From the NCBI GenBank assembly GCA_965246935.1, contig CBDFGC010000007.1, positions 94,800 through 158,799 on the forward strand: DNA of 64,000 nucleotides, written 5' to 3'. This document shows, piece after piece, positions 34,130-42,913 of this stretch. The stretch comes from JAZKFT01 sp965246935. GTDB lineage: Bacteria; Bacteroidota; Bacteroidia; Chitinophagales; Chitinophagaceae. A program made the position numbers and the translations under genes. The notes below the pieces were generated by a model. The model did no database searches. It was given only the letters and a program-made list of their open reading frames with translations, and was not told the origin of the DNA. Position 1 is the first letter of the stretch; each line of letters begins with the position of its first letter.

Positions 34130-34400
34130 AAATATCAACAACTATTCACCTTTATCCGCACTCCCCCTTTGCAATCCCCCTCCTTGGTGTGAGAAGAAAA
34201 GCAGGGGCGTGGGGGGAGGTGGGATATAGGAATAGATTTATAAAAAATAAGGGGTGGGGGTGGTTTGGGCGTAAACATGGTCTAAAGGCCGCGGCGGATC
34301 TGACCCACACAAAAAAGTTATGAATTAGGAGAGATAAGATATGAGTTGTTCTGTGCATCTTAAAAAGTTTTACTTCATTTCAAAAGATTAAACCATTCCA

Positions 34401-36320
34401 ATGCGATCTGCCATATTGATTCTCAGTGTTCTTTTTACCCAACATCTTTTTGCCCAAACCCTTACCAGCCCTGATAAAAATATCACGGTTACCGTAGGTA
34501 TCAGCGATTCTGCCACAGCCTGGTATTCCGTTGCATACAAAGGCAAAGAGGTGCTGGGCAAAAGCCGGTTGGGTTTAACACTGGACAATGCTAATTACGC
34601 AACAAGCCTAAAGCTGGTGACAGCATCTATTACCCAATACATTACCGACCGCTATCAAATGCTGAGCGCCAAAAGAAAAACCTGCATTTACACAGCCAAC
34701 AAAAAAACATATTCGTTTATCAATGCACAAGGCCAGCCGCTGGACATTATTTTTCAGGTTTCAAACGATGGCGTGGCTTTCCGGTATTTATTAGGTGGCA
34801 AAGCAGCAGGTGTAAAAACAGTTAGCGAAGAAAAAACAGCTTACCATTTTCCCGAAAATACAGCCGCCTGGTTGCAACCCATGAGCGTAGCCAAATCGGG
34901 CTGGGAGCAGAGCAACCCAGCTTACGAAGAGCACTACCAGCAAGGGGTTCCGGTTAACACACCATCACCGCTTAAGGCCGGCTGGGTGTATCCGGCCCTT
35001 TTTAAAACGGGTGATACCTGGCTGTTAATAACGGAGGCTGCCATGGATGGTAACTGGTGCGGTACACGGCTGGAAACAACTTCTGATAAAAACGAATTAA
35101 AAGTGGGTTTTCCGGATCCACGGGAAACCATTGCGCCAAACGACTTATTACCACAATCGGAAGGGCCGTTTTATTCGCCCTGGCGGGTCATTACCATTGG
35201 CAGCCTTACTACTATCATGCAGTCAACGCTGGGTACCGATGTGGCCAACCCGGCTGTAAAAGGCGATTTTTCTTTTGTAAAACCCGGCCTCAGTTCCTGG
35301 AGCTGGATCATGAGTAAGGACGATCACATTATTTACCCCGAACAAATAAAATACATTGATTTCGCAGCAGATATGGAATGGCCTTACTGCCTGGTAGATG
35401 CTGATTGGGATAAGCGGATTGGCTACGATTCCATCGCTATGCTTTCAAAATATGCCGCCGGCAAAAACGTAGGCTTGCTGCTTTGGTACAACAGCAGCGG
35501 AGACTGGAACACGGTCAAGTATTCTCCCAAAAGCAAACTGCTTACCCATGACGACCGGGTAAAAGAATTTAGCCGCCTCAGGGCGATGAACATCAAAGGC
35601 ATTAAGGTTGACTTTTTTGGTGGCGATGGCCGCTCAGTCATCCAATACTACATTGATATTTTAAAAGATGCTGCTGCCTACCACCTGATGGTTAATTTTC
35701 ATGGGGCCACACTGCCACGGGGCTGGGCACGTACGTACCCAAATTTAGTAACTACCGAAGCCGTCCGCGGGTTTGAAAATGTTACCTTCCGGCAGGACGA
35801 AGCAGATCAGGAAGCAGTGATGTGTACCACCGTGCCATTTACCCGCAATGCCTTTGACCCCATGGATTATACGCCTACCAATTTGTACAAAGTGCAAAGC
35901 CGTTCTATCCGCCGTACCAGCAGCGCTTTTGAACTGGCACTAAGCGTTATTTTCCTAAGCGGCATACAACATATCGCCGAAAGCCCGGATGGTATGAGCC
36001 ATATCCCACCATTCGTGAAAAGCTTTATGCAAAACCTGCCTGGCCAGTGGGATGAGGTAAAATACCTGGATGGCTACCCCGGCAAATATGTAGTGCTTGC
36101 CCGCAAAGCCGGCACCAAATGGTACGTAGCCGGCATCAACAGTAATAAAGAAAGCCAAACGGTAAACCTTAATCTAACAGACCTGAAAATAAAAGGCGGC
36201 AAGTTGATAGCAGAAGGTAACGACCCGCTAAGCTTTACAGAAAACAATCCGGAAATTGGAAAAGACAAGGCAACTATAACCATGAAGCCGAACGGCGGTT
36301 TTGTGATGGTGCTGGAATAA
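34401..36320 (+). CDS. Glycoside hydrolase family 97, retaining (alpha-galactosidase-like)
   Basis: 639 aa exported GH97 enzyme; signal peptide MRSAILILSVLFTQHLFAQ. The N-terminal beta-sandwich holds SPDKNITVTVGISDSATAWYSVAYKGKEVL; the (beta/alpha)8 barrel has YCLVDADWDKR, GLLLWYNSSGDWN, NIKGIKVDFFGGDGRSVIQYY and PNLVTTEAVRGFE. The Asp in KVDFF (residue 404) is the nucleophile position of the retaining subgroup; inverting SusB-type enzymes use Glu residues instead. So a retaining alpha-galactosidase-like activity in the periplasm is likely. The C-terminal all-beta domain is complete. No SusC/D genes nearby. Confidence 0.88.
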   Translation: MRSAILILSVLFTQHLFAQTLTSPDKNITVTVGISDSATAWYSVAYKGKEVLGKSRLGLTLDNANYATSLKLVTASITQYITDRYQMLSAKRKTCIYTANKKTYSFINAQGQPLDIIFQVSNDGVAFRYLLGGKAAGVKTVSEEKTAYHFPENTAAWLQPMSVAKSGWEQSNPAYEEHYQQGVPVNTPSPLKAGWVYPALFKTGDTWLLITEAAMDGNWCGTRLETTSDKNELKVGFPDPRETIAPNDLLPQSEGPFYSPWRVITIGSLTTIMQSTLGTDVANPAVKGDFSFVKPGLSSWSWIMSKDDHIIYPEQIKYIDFAADMEWPYCLVDADWDKRIGYDSIAMLSKYAAGKNVGLLLWYNSSGDWNTVKYSPKSKLLTHDDRVKEFSRLRAMNIKGIKVDFFGGDGRSVIQYYIDILKDAAAYHLMVNFHGATLPRGWARTYPNLVTTEAVRGFENVTFRQDEADQEAVMCTTVPFTRNAFDPMDYTPTNLYKVQSRSIRRTSSAFELALSVIFLSGIQHIAESPDGMSHIPPFVKSFMQNLPGQWDEVKYLDGYPGKYVVLARKAGTKWYVAGINSNKESQTVNLNLTDLKIKGGKLIAEGNDPLSFTENNPEIGKDKATITMKPNGGFVMVLE

Positions 36321-36537
36321 CTATACGCTTTTATTCACAACCACTATCTTTTATCCTGGAAGGATCTGACTCATACCACTGGTATGATTAAAAACCTGTA
36401 TTGAGTTTAGTCCCTTTCAGCGTTCTCAAATATCTTAATGGGTTAAACCGGCCAAAATCCCCTGATCCTTTACCGGTTCGTATCGGCATCAACTTCCTCC
36501 GTAACTTGAAATACGGGTTGTTCATTACTTTTACATC

Positions 36538-37077
36538 ATGCAGCAGCCAACCATCCGTTTACCTTTTGAGCCACCCCGTTACAGCTACGACGATTATAAA
36601 AACTGGAGCGATGAGTGGGAACTAATTGATGGATACCCTTATTCATTAATGCCTTCGCCGAAGCAAAAGCATCAGCAATACAATTTTAGGTTTGCAAGAT
36701 TAGTTGGTAACATACTTGCCGGCAAATCATGCGATTGCGAGGCGTATGGAGAATTTGACTGGATTGTAAATAGCGAAACGGTGGTACGGCCGGATGCCAT
36801 GATTGTTTGCGGTGAAATTAATACTGACTGGCTCACTTTTCCACCCGTGCTTATTCTTGAAATTGCATCGCCTTCTACATACCTGAAGGACAAAAACGTA
36901 AAATACAAACTGTATGAAATGAATGGGGTGAAATACTATGTTTTGGTTGATACAGAAAACAAGAAGGTAGAACAGTATGAGTTGATAAATGGTTTGTATC
37001 AACCAAAAGGAGACCTCCTGTTTGTACTGGTATCAGGTTGCGAAATACAAATAGACTTTTCCTCTTTGTGGTATTAA
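36538..37077 (+). CDS. Uma2 family (DUF820) putative endonuclease
   Basis: 179 aa PD-(D/E)XK-fold protein of the Uma2 family, common in Bacteroidota and cyanobacteria. YSYDDYKNWSDEWELIDGYPYSLMPSP opens the domain; RPDAMIVCGE carries the Asp, PVLILEIASPSTYLKDK the Glu and Lys of the core, and KYKLYEMNGVKYYVLVD closes it. Catalytic residues are intact. Biological role unknown; the family is patchily distributed and often moves horizontally. Isolated gene, same strand as GH97. Confidence 0.85.
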   Translation: MQQPTIRLPFEPPRYSYDDYKNWSDEWELIDGYPYSLMPSPKQKHQQYNFRFARLVGNILAGKSCDCEAYGEFDWIVNSETVVRPDAMIVCGEINTDWLTFPPVLILEIASPSTYLKDKNVKYKLYEMNGVKYYVLVDTENKKVEQYELINGLYQPKGDLLFVLVSGCEIQIDFSSLWY

Positions 37078-37237
37078 ACTGTTATTTCACCGGCACGTTT
37101 ATCCTGCTGTTTACTAACTTTCGGATAAATTTAATCGCTCTAAAATCCAATTTATTCCTTCTCGGCATTTACCCCTTCAACCCTTACCTTCGCCGCCAGA
37201 AAAATTCAACTTTTTTACCAAATATAAAGATTGCACT

Positions 37238-38743
37238 ATGGCCAATGTAGGCAAGATCAAACAGATCATCGGCGCTGTAATAGACGTTCATTTTGATGCA
37301 GGAAGCAAGCTGCCGGAAATTTATAACGCACTGGAAGTACGCCGGGATAATGGTGATATTTTAGTGCTGGAAGCACAGCAACATCTCGGTGAAGACAGTG
37401 TACGCACCATTGCGATGGACGGTACCGAAGGCCTTGTACGGGGAATGGTGGTTACCGATACCGGCATTCCGATAGCAATGCCAATTGGTGAAGGTATTAA
37501 CGGGCGTTTATTCAACGTAACCGGCGACCCGATTGATGGCTTGCCTGCGGTGAGCAAAGTTGGCGGTCGCCCTATTCACAACAAGCCTCCGCTGTTTGAA
37601 AATCTAAGCACCGCCAGCGAAGTGCTCTTTACCGGCATTAAAGTAATTGACCTGATTGAACCGTATGCAAAAGGTGGCAAAATTGGCTTGTTTGGCGGCG
37701 CCGGCGTAGGCAAGACCGTACTGATACAGGAACTGATTAATAATATCGCCAAGGGCTACGGCGGCCTGAGTGTATTTGCCGGTGTAGGCGAACGTACGCG
37801 TGAAGGAAATGACCTGCTGCGTGAAATGATTGAAGCCGGCATTATGAACTATGGCGACGATTTTAAGCACAGCATGGAAGAAGGCGGCTGGGACCTGGAA
37901 AAAGTGAACCTCGAAAACCTGAAGCAATCCAAAGCCACGTTCGTTTTCGGGCAGATGAATGAACCACCGGGCGCCCGTGCCCGGGTAGCCCTGAGCGGCC
38001 TTACCATTGCCGAATATTTCCGGGATGGCGATGGACAGGGAAAAGGAAAAGACATCTTATTTTTCGTTGATAATATCTTCCGTTTCACGCAGGCTGGTTC
38101 CGAAGTATCGGCACTGCTTGGCCGTATGCCGAGTGCTGTAGGTTATCAGCCAACACTGGCTACCGAAATGGGCCTGATGCAGGAACGTATCACCTCCACT
38201 AAAAATGGTTCTATTACGTCCGTGCAGGCCGTATATGTGCCTGCGGATGACCTGACCGATCCGGCGCCGGCAACCACCTTTGCTCACCTGGATGCTACAA
38301 CCGTACTAAGCCGTAAAATTGCAGATTTGGGTATTTACCCTGCGGTGGATCCCCTGGATAGCACCAGTCGTATTCTGACCCCGGCAATTGTAGGCGACCT
38401 GCACTATGATACCGCCAACCGGGTAAAGCTGATTTTACAACGCTATAAAGAATTACAGGATATTATTGCCATCCTTGGGCTGGACGAGTTAAGCGATGAG
38501 GATAAACTGATTGTAAGCCGTGCCCGTAAAGTGCAGCGTTTCCTCAGTCAGCCTTTCTTTGTGGCTGAACAGTTTACCGGTTTGAAAGGTGTATTTGTGG
38601 ATATTAACGATACCATCCGGGCCTTTAATTCCATTATGGATGGTGAAGTGGATGATTACCCCGAAGCCGCCTTTAACCTGGTAGGCACCCTGGAAGATGC
38701 CATTGAAAAAGGTAAGAAAATGATGGCTGCGGCGAACGCTTAA
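37238..38743 (+). CDS. atpD: F1F0 ATP synthase, subunit beta
   Basis: Catalytic subunit of F1. Walker A GGAGVGKTVLIQELI, GERTREGNDLLREM, the Walker B region DILFFVDNIFRF, and VPADDLTDPAPATTFAHLDATTVLSR are intact; 501 aa, normal length. In Bacteroidota atpD-atpC usually lie apart from the genes for the other subunits, as here. Translation start ATG 37238 (MANVGKIKQIIGAVIDVHF). Confidence 0.98.
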   Translation: MANVGKIKQIIGAVIDVHFDAGSKLPEIYNALEVRRDNGDILVLEAQQHLGEDSVRTIAMDGTEGLVRGMVVTDTGIPIAMPIGEGINGRLFNVTGDPIDGLPAVSKVGGRPIHNKPPLFENLSTASEVLFTGIKVIDLIEPYAKGGKIGLFGGAGVGKTVLIQELINNIAKGYGGLSVFAGVGERTREGNDLLREMIEAGIMNYGDDFKHSMEEGGWDLEKVNLENLKQSKATFVFGQMNEPPGARARVALSGLTIAEYFRDGDGQGKGKDILFFVDNIFRFTQAGSEVSALLGRMPSAVGYQPTLATEMGLMQERITSTKNGSITSVQAVYVPADDLTDPAPATTFAHLDATTVLSRKIADLGIYPAVDPLDSTSRILTPAIVGDLHYDTANRVKLILQRYKELQDIIAILGLDELSDEDKLIVSRARKVQRFLSQPFFVAEQFTGLKGVFVDINDTIRAFNSIMDGEVDDYPEAAFNLVGTLEDAIEKGKKMMAAANA

Positions 38744-38751
38744 TACAAATA

Positions 38752-38910
38752 TGCAAATGTGACAATTAGCAAATTAGCAAATGAATACATCAATCTTAAT
38801 TTTGTTGCGCATTTGAAAAGTTGCTACTTGTGAATTTTGCAAAATTCCCCGAACTAAGCTTATAAGCCACATTTGCATATTTGCTAATTGTCACATTTGC
38901 TAATTAATAA
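38752..38910. repeat. Inverted-end repeat, family B, copy 2, inside the atpD-atpC unit
   Basis: Left end GCAAATGTGACAATTAGC, right end GCTAATTGTCACATTTGC, about 159 bp. It fills the space between the atpD stop and the atpC start (38744-38911) almost exactly. Related copy at 11822-11982. It would form a long hairpin in the atpD-atpC transcript. Confidence 0.75.
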
Positions 38911-38911
38911 C

Positions 38912-39166
38912 ATGAACTTAGAAATATTAACCCCGGAAAAAAAGCTGTATAGCGGCGAAGTATATGGCGTGCAACTTCCAGGTACGGATGGTTTATTTGA
39001 AGTACTGGATAAACATGCCCCCCTGGTAAGTGCTTTAGGCAAAGGCAATATAAAAGTACTGACGGACAGAACCAATTCTGTGAGCTATACCATCAGCGGT
39101 GGTTTTGTGGAAGTGCTGAATAATAAAACAAGCGTATTGGTTGAAGGAGCTACAGAAGTGGGATAA
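38912..39166 (+). CDS. atpC: F1F0 ATP synthase, subunit epsilon (short form)
   Basis: MNLEILTPEKKLYSGEVYGV, GTDGLFEVLDKHAPLVSALG and YTISGGFVEVLNNKTSVLVE form the N-terminal beta-sandwich of epsilon. At 84 aa it ends there: the C-terminal helical hairpin that inhibits ATP hydrolysis in other bacteria is absent, as is common in this phylum. Start at ATG 38912; the eight earlier residues to 38888 translate repeat sequence. Confidence 0.93.
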   Translation: MNLEILTPEKKLYSGEVYGVQLPGTDGLFEVLDKHAPLVSALGKGNIKVLTDRTNSVSYTISGGFVEVLNNKTSVLVEGATEVG

Positions 39167-39188
39167 GGATATTCTACAACCTATTTTG

Positions 39189-39222
39189 AAACCCATTCCG
39201 GCTTAACCGGGATGGGTTTTTT
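39189..39222 (+). terminator. Terminator of atpD-atpC
   Basis: AAACCCATTCCGG / CCGGGATGGGTTT with one G-T position and a five-base loop, followed by TTT; 23 bases after the atpC stop codon. Confidence 0.85.
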
Positions 39223-39352
39223 ACTAGGCAGTTGTTAATAAGTGCCTGCCTGAAAATAGAATAGCTGTCCGAAAAAACGGCTGTGTGAACATAAAAAAGA
39301 GGCTATCGCTTTTTCAGCAATAGCCCCCCAATTTATTAAATGTGGAATTCGA

Positions 39353-41752
39353 TTATTTTACGAAACGAACAGAAACCTTTTCCTGTGAAACCAGATCGGT
39401 AACAGTAACAGTGTAAACCCCTGCCGGCAGTGCCGCTACATTCATGGGAATGGCAGTAGTACCGGTTGTTAGGGTGCGTTGCTGCTGCATTAACGGCTGG
39501 CCCGAAAAGCCAAGAACAGCAATAGAAACCTTGTTGCTCACCGGCGTATTCACCAGCAGGTTAAAGCTGTTCGCAACCGGGTTGGGATATACATCAGCAA
39601 TAGAAAGTTGTGTTACTGCTTTTCCGTTGATAGAAATAATAGCTGAATAGGTAAACTTATCATCCTTATCTGTCTGTTTTAACCGGTAAAATCCTTTTAC
39701 AGAAAGTGGCTTCTCATCATTAAAACTGTAAGTGATTTTCGCAACAGAATTTCCGTTTGCAGCTTTTGTAGGGATGAAGGCCAATGATTTAAAGTTGGTG
39801 CCATCAACGGACCTTTCCAAATCAAACCCTTTATTATTCTGCTCGGTGGCCGTAGTCCATTGCAACAGGTTGTATTGCTGCATTTTTACACCGCTAAAGA
39901 TTAGCAAATCAATAGGGAGGGCCACACCCGGTTCATCAGCCCCCTGGAAGGGATTGGTGGTGGAACGGGTGCCATTGTCAATATCCAGCGTAACACCAGC
40001 AATAGGTGTACCATATAGCGTTGTGGCTGTTGAAGACGGTGGCGCCAGGTGCAGGTCGGTAGCGGATACAAATGTTACATTAGCAAAATTGGAATTTTGT
40101 TCCTGTGTGTTTGCACTTGTTTTATATAAGGCCAGCTCGCTATTGCGGTAAACACTTCCATTCCAACCGCCGGCAGCAAAGCCATTGTTTGCATCAGTGG
40201 CATAGTACGTATTATAATTTACTGTATTGGTTCCCAAAGTGCTACTCAGTAAAAAGCCAATAAACTGTGAGGTACCAGTAACACCACCCGTACGTTCCAT
40301 AATGGATATGTTGTTCCGTTGATTATACACAGAAGCTGCATTGGCATCTTGCTTTGCAATACCGACTGAACTTGCCGAGTTGGTGACGCTTTGTGCGCCA
40401 CCAATCCTTACTGTGTTGTAATAAATGTTGGACGTGTAACTACTACCGTTAGTATTTCCTGTTAGAATACCAAATATTCCGGCAGCTGAGGGATTGGCAT
40501 CGGTAATAGAAATAAAACTGTTGAAAACATTTACTGTAGAACCGGCTGGTGGAAGTATGTTCATGCCCCGTGCATTGACGGCGGCTGTGGAAGACAAACC
40601 TAAAATTTTGTTCGACTGGTAATTAAACGTAGTAGCAGCTGCTGCAGCGACTCTTCCGATATTTACGCCGTAAATAGCAGTAGCCACCGGCCCGGATAAA
40701 TTAGTAATGGTATTTTTGATCACATTGAAAGTAGCAGCACCATTACTATAGGTTCCGATACCTATTATTGCTGCAGCTGATGGTGCAGATAATCCGTTTA
40801 TTATATTGTTTTGGATATTCTCGGTACCTGCAGCAACATCTGCTATACCCGTAATACCGGTAGTTCCGGTGGAGGTAATAGCAAGCGAAATGGTATTACC
40901 AATAATGGATGATGTGGCGCCGGCAATCACTGATTGCTGTTGTATGCCAACAATTCCTCCTGATACCGGTACATTGTAGGAAACCATCGATACAAAATTA
41001 TTATTAATGGTGATATTGGATTGGCCGGTTCCTGCAAAAATGCCGATGGCGCCGAAGTTTTTTACTGTGTTAGCCAAAATTTTTGTACCGGAATTAGGAA
41101 TGGCATCGCTCTGCCCTAAATCCTGAATACCCCGTAGCCCGCCTGTTATACTACATAACTGTATAGTGTTGTTCAGGTTAGCAGTAGAACTAGTAGCCCC
41201 TACCGAAACTACCAGGCTGCCCGCACCGGAAGAACTAACATCGGCTGCGGTACAGTTTATATATTGAATGATATTGTTGTTGGCCGCATTGAGTAACTCA
41301 ATATTTCTATTGGTATTGCTACCTGCAAACGGATCATTGATGGCGAGGTAATTGGCTGTACTTGATATAACACCCCCGGGCCGACCGTCCAGGGTAACAT
41401 TATCACCACCATTTAGTTGCAAAATCACTCCGGTAGCAGCTACAGGCCTTTGGATGATTTCACCATTATTACCTGCTGCAGGCCGTATGGTAATTCCGAA
41501 TCCGCCGGTAGTCAGGCCCTTATCCGTTAATTGAATCGGATACGCTTCGGATGTTCCATCGTAAGCAGTTTGTAATTCAATCATATAATTGCCGCTCAAC
41601 GGTGTAGGTATAGCTGCATAAGCAGCGCCAATACTTGCATAAGTAACTACAGGCCCGGTTGGTGGCGTAAGCGTAACTGTGCCGGTTTGTGCATTACCTG
41701 TAGTAAAACTAAACAGGGCGCCCAGCAAAAACAAAGTGTAGGTTTTTTTCAT
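39353..41752 (-). CDS. Type IX secretion substrate with repetitive beta-helix-like passenger
   Basis: 799 aa exported protein. The signal peptide starts at ATG 41752 (MKKTYTLFLLGALFSFTTGNAQ); the frame to 41860 adds nothing plausible. The long Asn/Thr/Gly/Ile-rich passenger (about residues 50-560) has recurring units such as NNIIQYINCTAADVSSSG, INNNFVSMVSYNVPVSGG and VFNSFISITDANPSAAG, like right-handed parallel beta helices. Near 590-650 is an ALPIDLLIFSG...LQWTTATEQNNKGFDLERS module. The end IADVYPNPVANSFNLLVN to VSVRFVK is a type A T9SS C-terminal sorting domain. Probably a surface-anchored adhesin or polysaccharide-binding protein. Confidence 0.88.
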   Translation of the reverse strand: MKKTYTLFLLGALFSFTTGNAQTGTVTLTPPTGPVVTYASIGAAYAAIPTPLSGNYMIELQTAYDGTSEAYPIQLTDKGLTTGGFGITIRPAAGNNGEIIQRPVAATGVILQLNGGDNVTLDGRPGGVISSTANYLAINDPFAGSNTNRNIELLNAANNNIIQYINCTAADVSSSGAGSLVVSVGATSSTANLNNTIQLCSITGGLRGIQDLGQSDAIPNSGTKILANTVKNFGAIGIFAGTGQSNITINNNFVSMVSYNVPVSGGIVGIQQQSVIAGATSSIIGNTISLAITSTGTTGITGIADVAAGTENIQNNIINGLSAPSAAAIIGIGTYSNGAATFNVIKNTITNLSGPVATAIYGVNIGRVAAAAATTFNYQSNKILGLSSTAAVNARGMNILPPAGSTVNVFNSFISITDANPSAAGIFGILTGNTNGSSYTSNIYYNTVRIGGAQSVTNSASSVGIAKQDANAASVYNQRNNISIMERTGGVTGTSQFIGFLLSSTLGTNTVNYNTYYATDANNGFAAGGWNGSVYRNSELALYKTSANTQEQNSNFANVTFVSATDLHLAPPSSTATTLYGTPIAGVTLDIDNGTRSTTNPFQGADEPGVALPIDLLIFSGVKMQQYNLLQWTTATEQNNKGFDLERSVDGTNFKSLAFIPTKAANGNSVAKITYSFNDEKPLSVKGFYRLKQTDKDDKFTYSAIISINGKAVTQLSIADVYPNPVANSFNLLVNTPVSNKVSIAVLGFSGQPLMQQQRTLTTGTTAIPMNVAALPAGVYTVTVTDLVSQEKVSVRFVK

Positions 41753-41811
41753 AGTTAAATGATTTAAATGAAAGGGAAAAAATGAAGAAGTAACGTGTCT
41801 GCATCGGATGT

Positions 41812-42768
41812 CTATGACTCTATAAGCAATACTTGTGCCTCTATAATTAACCGGTACCAAACGCCAATCTTCAGCGATACATTTTCTTTATCGTGCCCAA
41901 CCGGAAAGTTGAAGCAAACCGGATAATCGTAATCCTTTACTTTTTCCAGAATCATCTCTTCAACCGTTTGCCCGAATGGTACGGTAGTATCCTTCAAATC
42001 GCTGAAATGGCCAACTATTAAGCCGGCAAGATTTTTTAATTTGCCACTCCTTTGTAACTGCACCAGTAGCCTGTCAATAGCATAGTAGTATTCCCCAATA
42101 TCTTCAACAAAAAGAATTTTACCGGCGGTATCAATATCTGTGGCGGTGCCTACCTGGTGTGCCAGCAGCGTTAAATTGCCACCTGCCAATATTCCATTGG
42201 CAGAGCCCTTTTTATTTGCCGGGTGTGCTGCTGTTTCATACATAACCGGTTGGCCGCTCAGTACATTTCGTAAGGATTGAATGTATTTATTTTGGGCTTC
42301 GCCATCATTAAACGCTGCAGCCATCGGAGCATGTAACGAAGCTGTATTCAGTTGGGTTAACAGGCAGGAGTGCAGTACCGTAATATCGCTAAAGCCAATG
42401 ACCCACTTCGGATTTGCTTTAAATTTCTCCCAGTTCAACTCATCAATCATCCGGCTGGTTCCGTAGCCGCCACGGGCACATAGTACCGCCTTTACATGGG
42501 TTTCATCCAGCATTTGCTGCAGGTCTGTTTGGCGTTCGGCATCTGTACCGGAAAAATAATGGTATTGATGACCCGGTGTTTTTCCCACTACCGGCTGATA
42601 ACCCCATTCCTGTAAAGTTTGAATGCAGGTTTGAAATTTCTCAAATGGCATATAACCCGCCGGGCAAACCAGCCCAATGCGATCGCCGGGTTGCAGATAG
42701 GGGGGGATGATGGCAGCCTCCCCAACCGAGCCAAAGGAGGGGCTACTAACTCCGGAGTTATTAAGCAA
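41812..42768 (-). CDS. LD-carboxypeptidase (peptidase family S66)
   Basis: Cytoplasmic LD-carboxypeptidase of murein recycling, removing the terminal D-Ala from tetrapeptides. DRIGLVCPAGYM begins the domain; CARGGYGTSRMIDELNW, then VIGFSDITVLHSCLL with the nucleophile Ser, ILAGGNLTLLAHQVGT, FVEDIGEYYYAIDRLL with the Glu and VGHFSDLKDT supply the catalytic Ser-His-Glu set. The first 25 residues (MLNNSGVSSPSFGSVGEAA) are encoded by a palindromic repeat (42714-42911), and no other ATG, GTG or TTG lies close to the domain start, so the repeat appears to provide the start codon. Confidence 0.88.
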   Translation of the reverse strand: MLNNSGVSSPSFGSVGEAAIIPPYLQPGDRIGLVCPAGYMPFEKFQTCIQTLQEWGYQPVVGKTPGHQYHYFSGTDAERQTDLQQMLDETHVKAVLCARGGYGTSRMIDELNWEKFKANPKWVIGFSDITVLHSCLLTQLNTASLHAPMAAAFNDGEAQNKYIQSLRNVLSGQPVMYETAAHPANKKGSANGILAGGNLTLLAHQVGTATDIDTAGKILFVEDIGEYYYAIDRLLVQLQRSGKLKNLAGLIVGHFSDLKDTTVPFGQTVEEMILEKVKDYDYPVCFNFPVGHDKENVSLKIGVWYRLIIEAQVLLIES

Positions 42769-42911
42769 TAGGAATCATTTACGTAATTCAAATTTTTAAC
42801 TACGCATAAAAATATATCGAACAGCGTAGCTATAAAGACCGGTCTGAGCCCCTCCTTTAGAGAGTTTGTCCCGACGAGTCGGGAGGTTGGGGAGGCTGGG
42901 TTGGGGAGGCT
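42714..42911. repeat. Inverted-end repeat, family G, overlapping the LD-carboxypeptidase start
   Basis: AGCCTCCCCAACC and AAAGGAGGGGCT on the left (about 42714-42744) are mirrored by AGCCCCTCCTTT and GGTTGGGGAGGCT on the right (about 42847-42911), with an unrelated A/T-rich middle. It spans the gap between the LD-carboxypeptidase and HU-SPOR genes and supplies the 5' end of the former's coding sequence. Confidence 0.7.
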
Positions 42912-42913
42912 TT

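Larger units (their letters stand above)
32896..34287 (-). mobile_element. IS110-family insertion sequence, approximate ends
   Basis: About 1.39 kb: transposase gene plus about 345 bases of non-coding 5' DNA holding a two-stem-loop RNA candidate. Ends are inferred, not observed. The left end is placed at the CT following CCGCCGCGGC (minus strand, 34297-34288); the right end is placed before AATACGG (minus strand, 32895-32889). Both flanks match segments of the RNA's first loop. IS110 elements lack terminal inverted repeats and target duplications, which agrees with the absence of both here. It lies between sucD and the GH97 gene and interrupts neither. Confidence 0.6.

Noticed and set aside
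34200..34270. G-rich tract that could be a G-quadruplex
   Set aside because: Runs of G are uneven and not spaced as four clean G3 tracts; it lies in the presumed left end of the IS110 element and no regulatory role can be supported.
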